Shown here: one piece after another, positions 15,162-24,205 of the stretch
Layout of the letters: each line of letters opens with the position of its first letter
How positions within the stretch are numbered: position 1 is the stretch's first letter
From: a bacterium UBA2214
GTDB taxonomy: Bacteria > Zhuqueibacterota > Zhuqueibacteria > Residuimicrobiales > Residuimicrobiaceae
NCBI GenBank assembly: GCA_002327255.1
Contig: DCUM01000211.1
Span: forward strand, 20,898 to 51,303
Direction of reading: 5' to 3'
Length of the DNA: 30,406 bases
Notes under the pieces: model-generated
Databases searched by the model: none
What the model was told of the DNA's origin: nothing
Seen by the model: only the letters and a program-made list of their open reading frames with translations
Translations under genes and position numbers: made by a program

Positions 15162-16169
15162 ATGCGTAAATCAATCATCGCCATCCTGTTTCTGGCTCTG
15201 CTCACAGGTGGCTGCGGTGGTAAGAAGGGTCTGCAGCTCGAAAAAGGCACCCCCATTTACGAGTTGGCAAAAGAAGTGGCCAAGTCCTATCCCGCTGTAG
15301 ATCCCGATCAGAATCGGGAGTTGATCACGTGCAAATATTTCGTCATCACGCCAGGTACTTTTTTCACTGAAATGCAACAGGCCATGGGAAAAAATATCGA
15401 TGAATTGAAAAACCTCGATGCCCAACGCCTGCCCGAATTTTTGAAAGTGAATATCGAGCGCATGGGCGAACGCAATCTGCTGCTCGAAGCGGCAAAAAAG
15501 AGTGGCGTCTCCATCACCCCACAGCAACTCGACAGCACCCTCAACTTCATCTACCAGCAAAATGGCGGCATGGAAGCGTTTGCGCAGCGGATTGGCGAAC
15601 AGAGAATCTCCCTGGAAACGGTACGCAAGGATGTCGAACGCGAGATGACGATCCGCAAGTATTTTGAAAAACTGTACAACGAAACCACAGTCACAGCGTC
15701 GGATATCGAGGCGGCTTATGCCGAGGACAAAACCGCCAGCGTGCGCCACATCCTCCTCATGACCCAGGGCAAAAACGATGCGGAAAAAGCCGAAGTCAAA
15801 AAGAAGATGCAAGACCTGCTGAAACGCGCCAAGGCGGGCGAAAATTTTGCTGCCCTTGCCAAAGAATACACCGAAGATCCGGGCTCCAAAGATTCCGGCG
15901 GTTTGTATGAAAATTTCCCCCGCGGTCACATGGTGAAACCCTTCGAGGATGCCGCTTTCAACGTGCCCGTTGGAGAGCTCAGCGATGTCGTGGAAACCCA
16001 ATACGGCTACCACATCCTGCAAGTTGTCAATCGTGAGAAGGAAAAGCGGCCGTTCGCGGAGGTCAAAACCGAGCTGGAACAACAACTGCTGCGCAACAAA
16101 CGCCGTGAATTGAACACCTCGGTCATCGAAAAACTCAAGGATGAATCGGATTACAAGATCATGCTATAA
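15162..16169 (+). CDS. PpiC/SurA-like peptidyl-prolyl isomerase lipoprotein
   Basis: 335 residues from ATG 15162 (AGGAG, 6 nt). A lipoprotein signal peptide ends in LTGGC (Cys18). Residues 60-180 form a helical SurA_N-like chaperone region, including LLLEAAKKSGVSITPQQLD. Residues about 192-292 are one parvulin domain: SVRHILLMTQG, KRAKAGENFAALAKEYTEDP, DSGGLYENFPRGHMVKPFEDAAF and ETQYGYHILQVV. It should fold or escort secreted and outer-membrane proteins while anchored to a membrane (PrsA-like arrangement). It stands alone, with an AT-rich leader upstream and a strong terminator downstream. Client proteins are unknown. Confidence 0.9.
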   Translation: MRKSIIAILFLALLTGGCGGKKGLQLEKGTPIYELAKEVAKSYPAVDPDQNRELITCKYFVITPGTFFTEMQQAMGKNIDELKNLDAQRLPEFLKVNIERMGERNLLLEAAKKSGVSITPQQLDSTLNFIYQQNGGMEAFAQRIGEQRISLETVRKDVEREMTIRKYFEKLYNETTVTASDIEAAYAEDKTASVRHILLMTQGKNDAEKAEVKKKMQDLLKRAKAGENFAALAKEYTEDPGSKDSGGLYENFPRGHMVKPFEDAAFNVPVGELSDVVETQYGYHILQVVNREKEKRPFAEVKTELEQQLLRNKRRELNTSVIEKLKDESDYKIML

Positions 16170-16239
16170 GACTGCATCCTCTCCCGCCGCTGTGCGGCAT
16201 GAGCCCCACTCCATGCCAGCGCTGTGCGGCCATCCCAAT

Positions 16240-16271
16240 AAAAAATCCGGCTCTTCAGAGCCGGATTTTTT
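16240..16271. terminator. Bidirectional terminator between ppiC and the flavoprotein gene
   Basis: AAAAAATCCGGCTC, loop TTCA, GAGCCGGATTTTTT: a perfect 14-bp palindrome with six As on one side and six Ts on the other, so it can stop transcription from both convergent genes. Confidence 0.92.
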
Positions 16272-16313
16272 ATGCCTGTTGCAGACGCTGCACAGATTAT
16301 CGCCGTCACCGCA

Positions 16314-17525
16314 TCACATCCGCGCGGCCGCGCGGCCGGCTACGGCACCGCTGCTGAAGGCAAATTGCAGATTGTATCCGCCGCAGGGACCCACCACATC
16401 CAGCACTTCACCCGCCAGATAGAGACCCGGGCACCTACGCGACGCGCAGCTCCGCCCCTCCACTTCCGTCACCGCAACGCCTCCTGTTGAAACCTGGGCG
16501 TAGTGAAAGTCGCGCGTCCCGGTCACTTTGATCCGCGTGGACTGCAGGTGCTGCAGCAATACGCGCCTGCTCTTCGCATCCAATTCCCGCACCGCAAGAT
16601 CGCCATCCAGATCACTCCACTGCAGGAGTACGCGAACGACTTTGGGCGCCAGAACAGAAGCCAACAGCATGCGCAATGGCCAGCGCGTGCCGGACAGCCG
16701 TTCGAACAGATTCAGAAACAGGGTCTCCTGGTGGGCGAGAAAATTGATCTCCAGTTGCAGATCGCCCGGCTGCCGCCCGAACAAATGGCTCAAATCCATG
16801 GCCGCCGGACCGTTGATGCCCCATTGTGTAAAGATGACATTGCCGCAACTGCTGCCAAGAGACTTTTCCCCCTGCAACAGACGCAGCGCGACATCCATGC
16901 GCACCCCCTGCAGCTTGTGCAGCCGCTTCATATCGGCCAGCAGCGGCGCCAGCGCCGGACGCGGAGGAACGATGGTATGCCCCAGCCGGCCCAAATTGGC
17001 ATAACCGGAACCGGCATATCCGAGCCGGGGATACGCCACGCCCCCGGACGCGACAACGAGGCGGTCGATCAGATAACACGCCCTGGCGCTGATCCGCCAT
17101 CCGCCCGCCTCGGGAGAAAAATCCGTGACGGGTTCCTGCACATGAACCTCCACCCGGTTGATATCCAGGGCGGTGGTCAATGCCGCGACCACATTGGCGG
17201 CGGATTGCGACACCGGATAACACCAGCCATCGGAAGTGGCCATGACCGGAACCGCCATCCCTTCCATGAATTGCATCAGATCGTCATGACCAAAACAATC
17301 CAGCACGGATGAGACAAACGCGCCATCGGCGCAGACATACCGGCTCGGATCGATGTGTCGGTTGCTGATATTGCAGCGTCCGCTGCCGGTGACGGCCAGT
17401 TTTTTGCCCGGCTGCGCCTGCGCTTCAAACAAAATCACCTGCGCGCCCGCTTCCGCGGCAACGAGGGCCGCCGTCATCCCTGCCGCGCCCGCGCCGATAA
17501 CCCCGATTTTAACAGCCTTTTTCAT
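16314..17525 (-). CDS. HI0933/YhiN-family FAD-dependent oxidoreductase
   Basis: 403 residues from ATG 17525 (GGGAGG, 8 nt); an ATG at 17546 is in frame but less well placed. The N-terminal FAD-binding Rossmann motif GVIGAGAAGMTAALVAAEAG is followed by the family-specific PGKKLAVTGSGRCNISN. Later blocks are VVASGGVAYPRLGYAGSGY, FTQWGINGPAAMDLS, QVSTGGVAVTEV and the FAD-closing LYLAGEVLDVVGPCGGYNLQFAFSSG. The family is widespread but its reaction is unsettled. It overlaps the truncated DUF47 gene by 17 nt and appears to be the last gene of the minus-strand run from the activase. Confidence 0.9.
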   Translation of the reverse strand: MKKAVKIGVIGAGAAGMTAALVAAEAGAQVILFEAQAQPGKKLAVTGSGRCNISNRHIDPSRYVCADGAFVSSVLDCFGHDDLMQFMEGMAVPVMATSDGWCYPVSQSAANVVAALTTALDINRVEVHVQEPVTDFSPEAGGWRISARACYLIDRLVVASGGVAYPRLGYAGSGYANLGRLGHTIVPPRPALAPLLADMKRLHKLQGVRMDVALRLLQGEKSLGSSCGNVIFTQWGINGPAAMDLSHLFGRQPGDLQLEINFLAHQETLFLNLFERLSGTRWPLRMLLASVLAPKVVRVLLQWSDLDGDLAVRELDAKSRRVLLQHLQSTRIKVTGTRDFHYAQVSTGGVAVTEVEGRSCASRRCPGLYLAGEVLDVVGPCGGYNLQFAFSSGAVAGRAAARM

Positions 17526-17847
17526 GCCCGCCGCCTCCCTGCGCATCCTGCGCCATGGCCACTCTCTTGCGTTGACGCAGCGTTTCGCGCAGAATCCATT
17601 CCGTCTGCCCGTTCAGACTGCGCAGCGCATCGATGCCTTCATGGGTGATGTCGTCGGCCTGGTGCTCCAAATCCTTGATACGCCGCACCTTTGCCGCCAG
17701 ATCACTCTCGTCCGCCGTCAATGCCGGCAATTCCTGACACGTTGCGATGATCGGTTCCGCGTGTTTTCCGAAAAAATCAAAAAAGCGAACCCGGCAAAAT
17801 ATTCTTGAACAGGACGCCTCACAGACAGTGGCTAGCCTGACAGCCAT
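17509..17847 (-). pseudogene. Truncated DUF47 (PhoU-like, Pit-accessory) gene
   Basis: 112 residues. Residues 22-75 match the beginning of DUF47/YkaA proteins, which accompany Pit phosphate permeases: FFDFFGKHAEPII followed by KVRRIKDLEHQADDITHE. Full members are around 200-220 residues; here homology stops just after THE and the sequence continues as an unrelated charged tail (NGQTEWILRETLRQRKRV) that runs into the flavoprotein gene. The N-terminus also lacks a convincing start close to the homologous part: the only ATG, 17847, adds about 20 odd residues behind a weak SD. No Pit gene is present. I read this as a deletion remnant; a short functional half-domain is the alternative. Confidence 0.55.
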
Positions 17848-17922
17848 TATTTTTCCCGCAAAATTTCATAATAGGGCAAGGCGAGGGGGCTGCCCGCCCT
17901 GCAACGGTTCGGTTTATCCGGG

Positions 17923-18621
17923 TCAGGGATATTCGATCAACTCCATCATCTTTTCCCGGACAAGGGAACTCACTTCTTCAACGCTTTTGCTTTTGATTTC
18001 TTCACAGGAAACCGGCGTGCCGATTTTGAGGAGTATGGGGCCCGGCCGCACCAGCCAGCTGACGCGCGATTTGAAGCGAAAAAGCCCGGAGGTGCCGATG
18101 GGAACGACATCCACCCCGGCCAATTGCGCCAGACGGAACGGCAGCTTTTTGAAAGCCCCCGGCTGTCCGCTGCGCGTCCTGGTCCCTTCCGGCATGATGA
18201 TGATGGACTTGCCTTTTTGTATCTCCTGTGCCGCCCGTTCCAGGCTGGCCCAGGAGGCGTGTGGGCTGCCGCGTTCGATCGGTATATTGCCGATGGCGCG
18301 GATGAACCAGCCGATGAGCGGCCATTTGAACTGTTCCGCCGCCTCGACGCCGCGCGCATAAAACGGCAGATACCCCCCGACCAGTGGAACATCAAAGAGA
18401 CTGACGTGATTGGGCATGAAAAGATAGGTGCGGGAACGATCCAGCTTTTCCAGCCCTTCGACGCGCACCCTGCCGCCAAACACCCACACCAGAAACCGCA
18501 ACAAGGCGCGTCCGGGATCATTATAGAGACGCGGCGGCAGCAGCAGGGCTGACAGCGTTATTAACAGCAGCACCGGTATGGTGATGATCAATCCATAGGT
18601 CCAGATGACCAGAGAGAGCAC
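17923..18621 (-). CDS. plsC: 1-acylglycerol-3-phosphate acyltransferase (PlsC family)
   Basis: 232 residues. An N-terminal membrane helix pair (4-30) is followed by the acyltransferase motifs: NHVSLFD (His72, Asp77, block I), the GNIPIERG stretch (block II), MPEGTRTRSG (143-152, block III) and VVPIGTSG (block IV). It acylates lysophosphatidic acid to phosphatidic acid at the inner membrane. The start is GTG 18621 with GGAG nearby (spacing short). It follows the HgdB-like gene by 32 nt on the same strand. Whether it serves bulk phospholipid synthesis or a lipid made with the activase genes cannot be told. Confidence 0.88.
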   Translation of the reverse strand: MLSLVIWTYGLIITIPVLLLITLSALLLPPRLYNDPGRALLRFLVWVFGGRVRVEGLEKLDRSRTYLFMPNHVSLFDVPLVGGYLPFYARGVEAAEQFKWPLIGWFIRAIGNIPIERGSPHASWASLERAAQEIQKGKSIIIMPEGTRTRSGQPGAFKKLPFRLAQLAGVDVVPIGTSGLFRFKSRVSWLVRPGPILLKIGTPVSCEEIKSKSVEEVSSLVREKMMELIEYP

Positions 18622-18653
18622 GCTCTCCGCCAGAGGTTTCAGACGCTTCGTGG

Positions 18654-19913
18654 CTAGCCTCCTGCAGCACCGCGTTTCTGATGATAATGGCGCGCCAATT
18701 CCATATAAATTTCGACATCGCTCTCGAAATTATTCTGCAAGCCGTCAAAATAGAGGACGCGCAGGGGAAAGTTGCCCAACTCCTCGCTCACACGCGGATA
18801 AACCGCTTCACAGACGATGCCATTCATGCAGGTGAAGGGACTGATGTCGATGACACCGTCCGCGCCGTGGCGCTGATACCAGATGGCTTTGCCCACCGAG
18901 ATCACCATTTCGCCATGGGCGCCCTCCCGCGGCAGATAGGGCCGGCTGAGGTCGAGCACCTGTGTGATGTGGCGCGGTTCCGGATAGTCGAAGAAATCCT
19001 GCCGGAAGAGCGCCAGCATCTTCGCTTCATCTCGGTGCATCACTTTTTGCCGTATTCTGGCGACAAGCATGCTCGTCGAGAAACGTCTCCCCTCGCGCAG
19101 GAGCCGTTTCTCTTCTTCATCGTTGGTGTACCAGACCCATTCGGCCACATCGGACATCCAGGCTTCGCCGCCAGATTTTTCGATCAGACGGATGAGGTGG
19201 CTGTTCGAATAATCATTCAGCCGGCAAAAAATTTCGCCGACGATGCCGATCAACAGCCTGGGTTTGCTGCGATCCACCGCGATGGTGCGGAAGGCATCGC
19301 GCGATGCGGTGAGGGCGACGAGAATCTCCTGCATCCGTTTTTTATGCGAGATATCGGAAAGCGCCAGCGCCGTGCAGACTCTATGCAGCGCCGCCTGAAA
19401 GATGCGATCCGTCAGACCTTTCTCTTTTTCATAGGGCCGGGTTTTCAGCAACATCTTGCGGAGGATGTCGGAAACCACTACGGCGCGCCAACCCGTTCGC
19501 ATCAACTCCCGGGCGCCGCTGCCGATGTCCTGATAGCCATTGGAACTGGTCGGCGACAGAATCAGCAGTTCGTCCTCACCCCTGTCCGCAAAAATTTTTT
19601 TCGCCAGGGGCAGATAGTGCCCGAATCGGCACGGCCCGTTGGAGGTTGGCAGCAAAAACGCCGTTTTGGCGGGATCGTAATCGGGCATCCCGGTGATCTT
19701 GAGAAAGCTGCCCAGGGTGATCGCTTCCGGCAGACATTCGTCTCCGCTCAAATACCTGCGCGCCATCTCATCGCTGTGGGCGTCGCTGTCCGGGCAGGGA
19801 TGGGCTTCGATGCCGATGGAGCGAAACGCCGCGGCCATGCAGGCGGCCCCCTCAAAGGACATCTGCGGGATATAGAGCGTGCGCCCCTTCAGGGTCTTTT
19901 GCGCGCGCGTCAT
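18654..19913 (-). CDS. HgdB/DUF2229-like iron-sulfur partner protein of the activase
   Basis: 419 residues. It belongs to the 2-hydroxyacyl-CoA dehydratase/double-cubane superfamily as judged by GDECLPEAITLGSFLKI (58-74), LLPTSNGPCRFGHYLPL, the LIGIVGEIFCRLNDYSN block and ISPFTCMNGIVCEAVYPR. The cysteines in these blocks are the expected iron-sulfur ligands. It starts 1 nt after the stop of the activase gene, with AGGAG inside that gene's last codons, so the two are made together. In larger relatives of the activase I recall this region being part of the same polypeptide; here it is a separate gene. Probably accepts electrons or energy from the ATPase; the substrate is unknown. Confidence 0.75.
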   Translation of the reverse strand: MTRAQKTLKGRTLYIPQMSFEGAACMAAAFRSIGIEAHPCPDSDAHSDEMARRYLSGDECLPEAITLGSFLKITGMPDYDPAKTAFLLPTSNGPCRFGHYLPLAKKIFADRGEDELLILSPTSSNGYQDIGSGARELMRTGWRAVVVSDILRKMLLKTRPYEKEKGLTDRIFQAALHRVCTALALSDISHKKRMQEILVALTASRDAFRTIAVDRSKPRLLIGIVGEIFCRLNDYSNSHLIRLIEKSGGEAWMSDVAEWVWYTNDEEEKRLLREGRRFSTSMLVARIRQKVMHRDEAKMLALFRQDFFDYPEPRHITQVLDLSRPYLPREGAHGEMVISVGKAIWYQRHGADGVIDISPFTCMNGIVCEAVYPRVSEELGNFPLRVLYFDGLQNNFESDVEIYMELARHYHQKRGAAGG

Positions 19914-19914
19914 T

Positions 19915-22900
19915 TTACATCTTCTCCTGAAAAACGGCCGCCCGCTGCGCGGCGTGTCCCAGCAGTCCCTTGCTCTGCAGATAGGCCTCGCAGCGCGTCA
20001 GGATGCCGGCGTCGTTGCCGTGTTCATCGAATTGCAGGGTTAAAAAGGGCGCACCCAGGGCCTGGCGCACAAAATGCTTGATATAGGAATCCGGCCCGCA
20101 CTTGAAATTGGTAAAATAGATGACATGGAGATTCTTGTGGCGGCCGGCAAAGGTCGCCGCCTGGAGGATGCGGCGGCCATAACTCCAGAACATATTCTCA
20201 TGCACCGGCGCCACATCGATCCCCTCACAGGGGAGAAAATCCATGGGGATGACGTCGATGCCATAGTGGCTGCGCAGTTTGGCGGGCACATTGAGATTCA
20301 ATCCCGCATCGAAAAGATTATAGGGACGGCCGACCAGCACCACGGCCTGGCCGCGATTTTTTTTCAGTTGTTGCAACGCCGCTTCACCGGCGGCCCTGAG
20401 CGCCGCCTGAAACTGCGCTTGCACCGCATAGGCCATTTCCAGCGCACGGCGATGGCGCTCTTCCCGAATGCCCAGTCCTTTGGCCATGCCATAAAGCGCT
20501 TTTGCCACCGATTCACGCCCATCCCGGAAGCGCACCACGGGGGAGAGTATCTTTTCACACCACTCTGAACGATAAAAAGTGTTCTTGAAAACCAGCGGCA
20601 GGGTTTGTCCCCACGGACAATACCACGATTCCGTCTGCGGTGTGTCGGTCTCGGCATTGATGGCAGTGGGCATGAAGAGATAATCGACGCCTTGCTGCAG
20701 CAGTTCGACAACATGACCATGGGCGGCGAGAATGGGGAAACAGGGTTCGGCAATGGTGTGCTCGCGTCCCAGGGCGACGACAGCCCGGTTCGTGGGACTG
20801 GAGAGAATCAGTTCGGCGCCCAACTCGGCAAAATAGGCGCGCCAGAAGGGAAAGCGGTCGAAGAAGTACATGGCGCGCGGCACACCAATTTTCAGCCCCA
20901 GTCCATCCGGACCGGGCACATCGCGTTCGAGCTGTTCATTGTAAAAGGCGATCAAATCGGGCAGTGCGGCCTTTTGTCCGCGGCGGGATTTGCTGCGGTA
21001 ACGTTCTGAGCACTTGTCGCCCCAATAGGTCTTTTGTCCATTGACCGTGACCTCCTGCATGTCGCACTGGTTCGAGCAGGATTTGCAGGTGAAGTGACGA
21101 ATGGTGAATTGCACGGCCGCGAGATCAAAGCCATGAAACCGGGTCAGGGTGTGAGGGCTTGCCATTTTATTTTTGGCGAGGAGCGCCGCGCCGATGGCGC
21201 CCATGACGCCGCAATGCGGCGGCACGATGATGGGCTGGTCCAGCGTCGCCGAAAAAGCGGCAGCCACGGCGCGGTTATAGGCCGTGCCGCCCTGCAAAAA
21301 GATCACCTCGCCGATCTTGCGGCCGCGGACGACACGATTGAGATAATTTTGCACCACCGCAAAGGCGAGTCCCGCTGCGATGTCCCTGCGCGCCACGCCC
21401 TGCTGCAGAAACGCACTGACATCTTTTTCCATGAATACCGTGCAGCGCTCGCCCATGGCGACCGGCGCCGCGGATTCCATGGCCAGATCCGCGAATTCAT
21501 TGACGATCGAGATGCCGAGTTTGTTGGCCTGTTCCTCGAGAAAAGAGCCCGTCCCTGCGGCGCACGCCTCATTCATGGTAAAATCAACCACCACACCATC
21601 CTCGATGGAAATGAACTTGGCATCCTGGCCGCCGATCTCGAAAATAGTGTCGACTTGCCCGCCGCCCAACTGGTCGGCTATGAAAGCGGCGCCGGTTTTA
21701 TGCGCCGTGATCTCATCGTTGACCGTATCGGCACCGACCAGCTCCCCGATCATCTCGCGTCCGGAACCGGTGGTGCCGACGCCCAACACTTCGACGCGCT
21801 GCGCCCACTTTTCTTTCCAGGCGCGCAGCTCGCGATCAACCACCTCAACCGGCTTGCCCTCTGTGCGCGTGTAGATTTCATCCACCACCAGGCCCTGGGT
21901 GTCGAGCAGCACCAGATTCGTGCTGACCGAGCCCACATCGATGCCGAGATAGACGCCGGTCTTGTCGTCACCGACAGGAGTTTCGCAAAACTGATGCAGC
22001 TTGCCGGGAAAACACACCCGGGAGAGATCCAGCCGCTTTGAGCGTGTCAGCGCGGCCGCAGCGCTTCCGTTGATCCGCGCCAGCTTGAGCAAACCATCCT
22101 CCGGGAGTGAAACACCCTCTCCGATCAGGGCGCATCCAAGCGCCGCGGCGTAGACATGCCATTCGGGAACGATGAAGTCGCCGGGGGAGATCTCGAGCTG
22201 CTGCGCCATCGCCTCCACAACCCCGTGGTTGGCGGCGACACCACCGGCGAACACGACCGGCCGGCTGAGCGATTTGCCGCGCAATACCGTGCCCTTGTAA
22301 TTGCGGACAACGGCTTCACACAGGCCTTTGAGGATGGCGCCCGGTGCGTAGCCGCGCTGCTGGGCGTGCACCATGTCGGACTTGGCGAACACCGAACAGC
22401 GGCCGGCGATGTTGGCGGCTTTACCCGCCCCGGTCACCAGGCCACCGATATCAGCGACCTCGAGCCGCATGCGCGCCACCTGCTGGTCGATGAACGACCC
22501 GGTACCGGCAGCGCACTCGCCGTTGCGCGCGTAATCGACGATATCGAGCTGCCCGGTTTCCTTCTGATATACGATCTGCAGATAGCGCGACCCATCGCCG
22601 CCGATCTCGAGGATGGTTCTCGCCGCGGGAATCAGCGCGGCGACACCCCGCGCTATCGCCTTGAATTCATTGATATGGGGCAGGCCCAGAACGGCGGCGA
22701 TGCTTTTGGCATTGCTGCCCGACAAACACAACCGCAGTGCCGTCTGTGGCGGGATCTGACGCACCACGGCCCCGAGCAGCCGCTGACAGAGCTGGACGGG
22801 TTGCCCCAAAACCGGAAACTGGCAGCCAAACAGCTTTCCGTCAGGCCTTTCAGCCAGATACCGGAAAGGCAGCTCCATGCGTTGCACCAGACCGTCCGCG

Positions 22901-23031
22901 GCCGCGGGCACCTGCAGCACCAGTTTCGCGGCGACCGCGCCAATGTCCAGGCCGGCGCGTATGTCCTTTTGTAATAACAATATCGAATACCATTCGTGAT
23001 GAAAGTTGAGAGATTGGTTTTGTCCGGTCAT
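19915..23031 (-). CDS. Two-domain acyl-CoA dehydratase activase (BadF/BcrA/HgdC family) with DUF2229
   Basis: 1038 residues from ATG 23031; the frame stays open up to ATG 23199, so the start is uncertain. There are two ASKHA ATPase domains. The first begins AGLDIGAVAAKLVLQ (about 26) and the second YLGIDVGSVSTNLVLLD (about 361). Each keeps the two cysteines that ligate the shared 4Fe-4S cluster in HgdC: ECAAGTGSF with GRCSVF (173, 212), and ACAAGTGSF with ERCTVF (490, 530). A CxxCxxxC motif (649-656) plus Cys674 suggests another cluster, followed by a DUF2229 domain (GVPRAMYFFDRFPFWRAYF...AEPCFPILAAHGHV). Known relatives use ATP hydrolysis to push low-potential electrons into dehydratases or benzoyl-CoA reductases. 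Confidence 0.88.
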   Translation of the reverse strand: MTGQNQSLNFHHEWYSILLLQKDIRAGLDIGAVAAKLVLQVPAAADGLVQRMELPFRYLAERPDGKLFGCQFPVLGQPVQLCQRLLGAVVRQIPPQTALRLCLSGSNAKSIAAVLGLPHINEFKAIARGVAALIPAARTILEIGGDGSRYLQIVYQKETGQLDIVDYARNGECAAGTGSFIDQQVARMRLEVADIGGLVTGAGKAANIAGRCSVFAKSDMVHAQQRGYAPGAILKGLCEAVVRNYKGTVLRGKSLSRPVVFAGGVAANHGVVEAMAQQLEISPGDFIVPEWHVYAAALGCALIGEGVSLPEDGLLKLARINGSAAAALTRSKRLDLSRVCFPGKLHQFCETPVGDDKTGVYLGIDVGSVSTNLVLLDTQGLVVDEIYTRTEGKPVEVVDRELRAWKEKWAQRVEVLGVGTTGSGREMIGELVGADTVNDEITAHKTGAAFIADQLGGGQVDTIFEIGGQDAKFISIEDGVVVDFTMNEACAAGTGSFLEEQANKLGISIVNEFADLAMESAAPVAMGERCTVFMEKDVSAFLQQGVARRDIAAGLAFAVVQNYLNRVVRGRKIGEVIFLQGGTAYNRAVAAAFSATLDQPIIVPPHCGVMGAIGAALLAKNKMASPHTLTRFHGFDLAAVQFTIRHFTCKSCSNQCDMQEVTVNGQKTYWGDKCSERYRSKSRRGQKAALPDLIAFYNEQLERDVPGPDGLGLKIGVPRAMYFFDRFPFWRAYFAELGAELILSSPTNRAVVALGREHTIAEPCFPILAAHGHVVELLQQGVDYLFMPTAINAETDTPQTESWYCPWGQTLPLVFKNTFYRSEWCEKILSPVVRFRDGRESVAKALYGMAKGLGIREERHRRALEMAYAVQAQFQAALRAAGEAALQQLKKNRGQAVVLVGRPYNLFDAGLNLNVPAKLRSHYGIDVIPMDFLPCEGIDVAPVHENMFWSYGRRILQAATFAGRHKNLHVIYFTNFKCGPDSYIKHFVRQALGAPFLTLQFDEHGNDAGILTRCEAYLQSKGLLGHAAQRAAVFQEKM

Positions 23032-23267
23032 ACACCATAAATGATGCAGGAGCACCTGGCCGTTATCCTTTGAAAAGTGCTGTGTCTCCATCCTGCGGCT
23101 GCAGGGCCGCCACGGAAGCAGAAGCCGCCGGGTTAAATCGATGGCTACACGAAAAGGATTACTGGAACCATTTTTCGCCTCAACACCGGAATCCACCATG
23201 AAGGGCGTCGCCTGTATTCACGTACGCTGCGTCTTGCGGCGTTTCCGGCGCTGTAAAAGTTCAGGCT

Positions 23268-23296
23268 AAAATACAAAAGCCGGCTGAATCTTTCAA
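23268..23296 (-). promoter_or_regulatory. Sigma70-like promoter of the activase run
   Basis: Minus strand TTGAAA (23296-23291), a 17-nt spacer, TATTTT (23273-23268): 5/6 and 4/6 consensus matches. The predicted start is near 23261, which is 62 nt before ATG 23199 or 230 nt before ATG 23031. The nested palindrome ends 15 bp upstream of the -35. Confidence 0.5.
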
Positions 23297-23311
23297 GGGG
23301 AAAATCGGGGT

Positions 23312-23401
23312 CCCGGTAATACCTCACTATTGGGAGGGCGGACATTCTTGTCCGCCTGCTATAACAGCTTCCACACCCCTCTTGAGTGAGGTATTACGGG
23401 G
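23312..23401. repeat. 90-bp nested palindrome (REP/MITE-like element)
   Basis: Outer arms CCCGGTAATACCTCACT (23312-23328) and AGTGAGGTATTACGGGG (23385-23401) are inverted repeats matching at 16 of 17 positions. Inside, GGCGGACA-TTCT-TGTCCGCC (23337-23356) forms a perfect 8-bp hairpin. There is no T-run, so it is not a standard terminator. The size and double symmetry resemble a non-coding mobile or REP-type repeat; it sits 30 bp beyond the last pst gene. Confidence 0.7.
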
Positions 23402-23431
23402 CACATGGAGGAAATTTCTGCCCAGGAGATA

Positions 23432-24201
<770 letters not shown>

Positions 24202-24205
<4 letters not shown>

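Larger units (their letters stand above)
23032..23431. other. 400-bp region between the pst operon and the activase gene
   Basis: No convincing complete gene is seen. From right to left it holds the nested palindrome (23312-23401), a sigma70-like promoter (23268-23296) and about 230 nt of leader before ATG 23031. Part of that leader could be coding if the activase starts at 23199 or 23091. Confidence 0.5.

Noticed and set aside
17747..18361. A 204-codon plus-strand frame across the plsC/DUF47 region
   Set aside because: Antisense to the acyltransferase with NHxxxxD and PEGTR motifs; its own product is Ser/Arg/Pro-rich noise.
18681..20081. A 466-codon open frame on the plus strand opposite the HgdB-like gene
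   Set aside because: Its product is low-complexity (His/Arg/Gln/Gly rich) without recognisable motifs and mirrors a well-supported gene on the other strand; GC-rich codon use often leaves such antisense frames open.
22850..23038. A frameshift at the start of the activase, suggested by an out-of-frame ATG frame
   Set aside because: The out-of-frame product shows no similarity to the ASKHA N-terminus, while the main frame already contains AGLDIGAVAAKLVL.
23145..23345. A 66-codon minus-strand frame upstream of the activase
   Set aside because: It runs through the predicted promoter, has no SD and no recognisable features.
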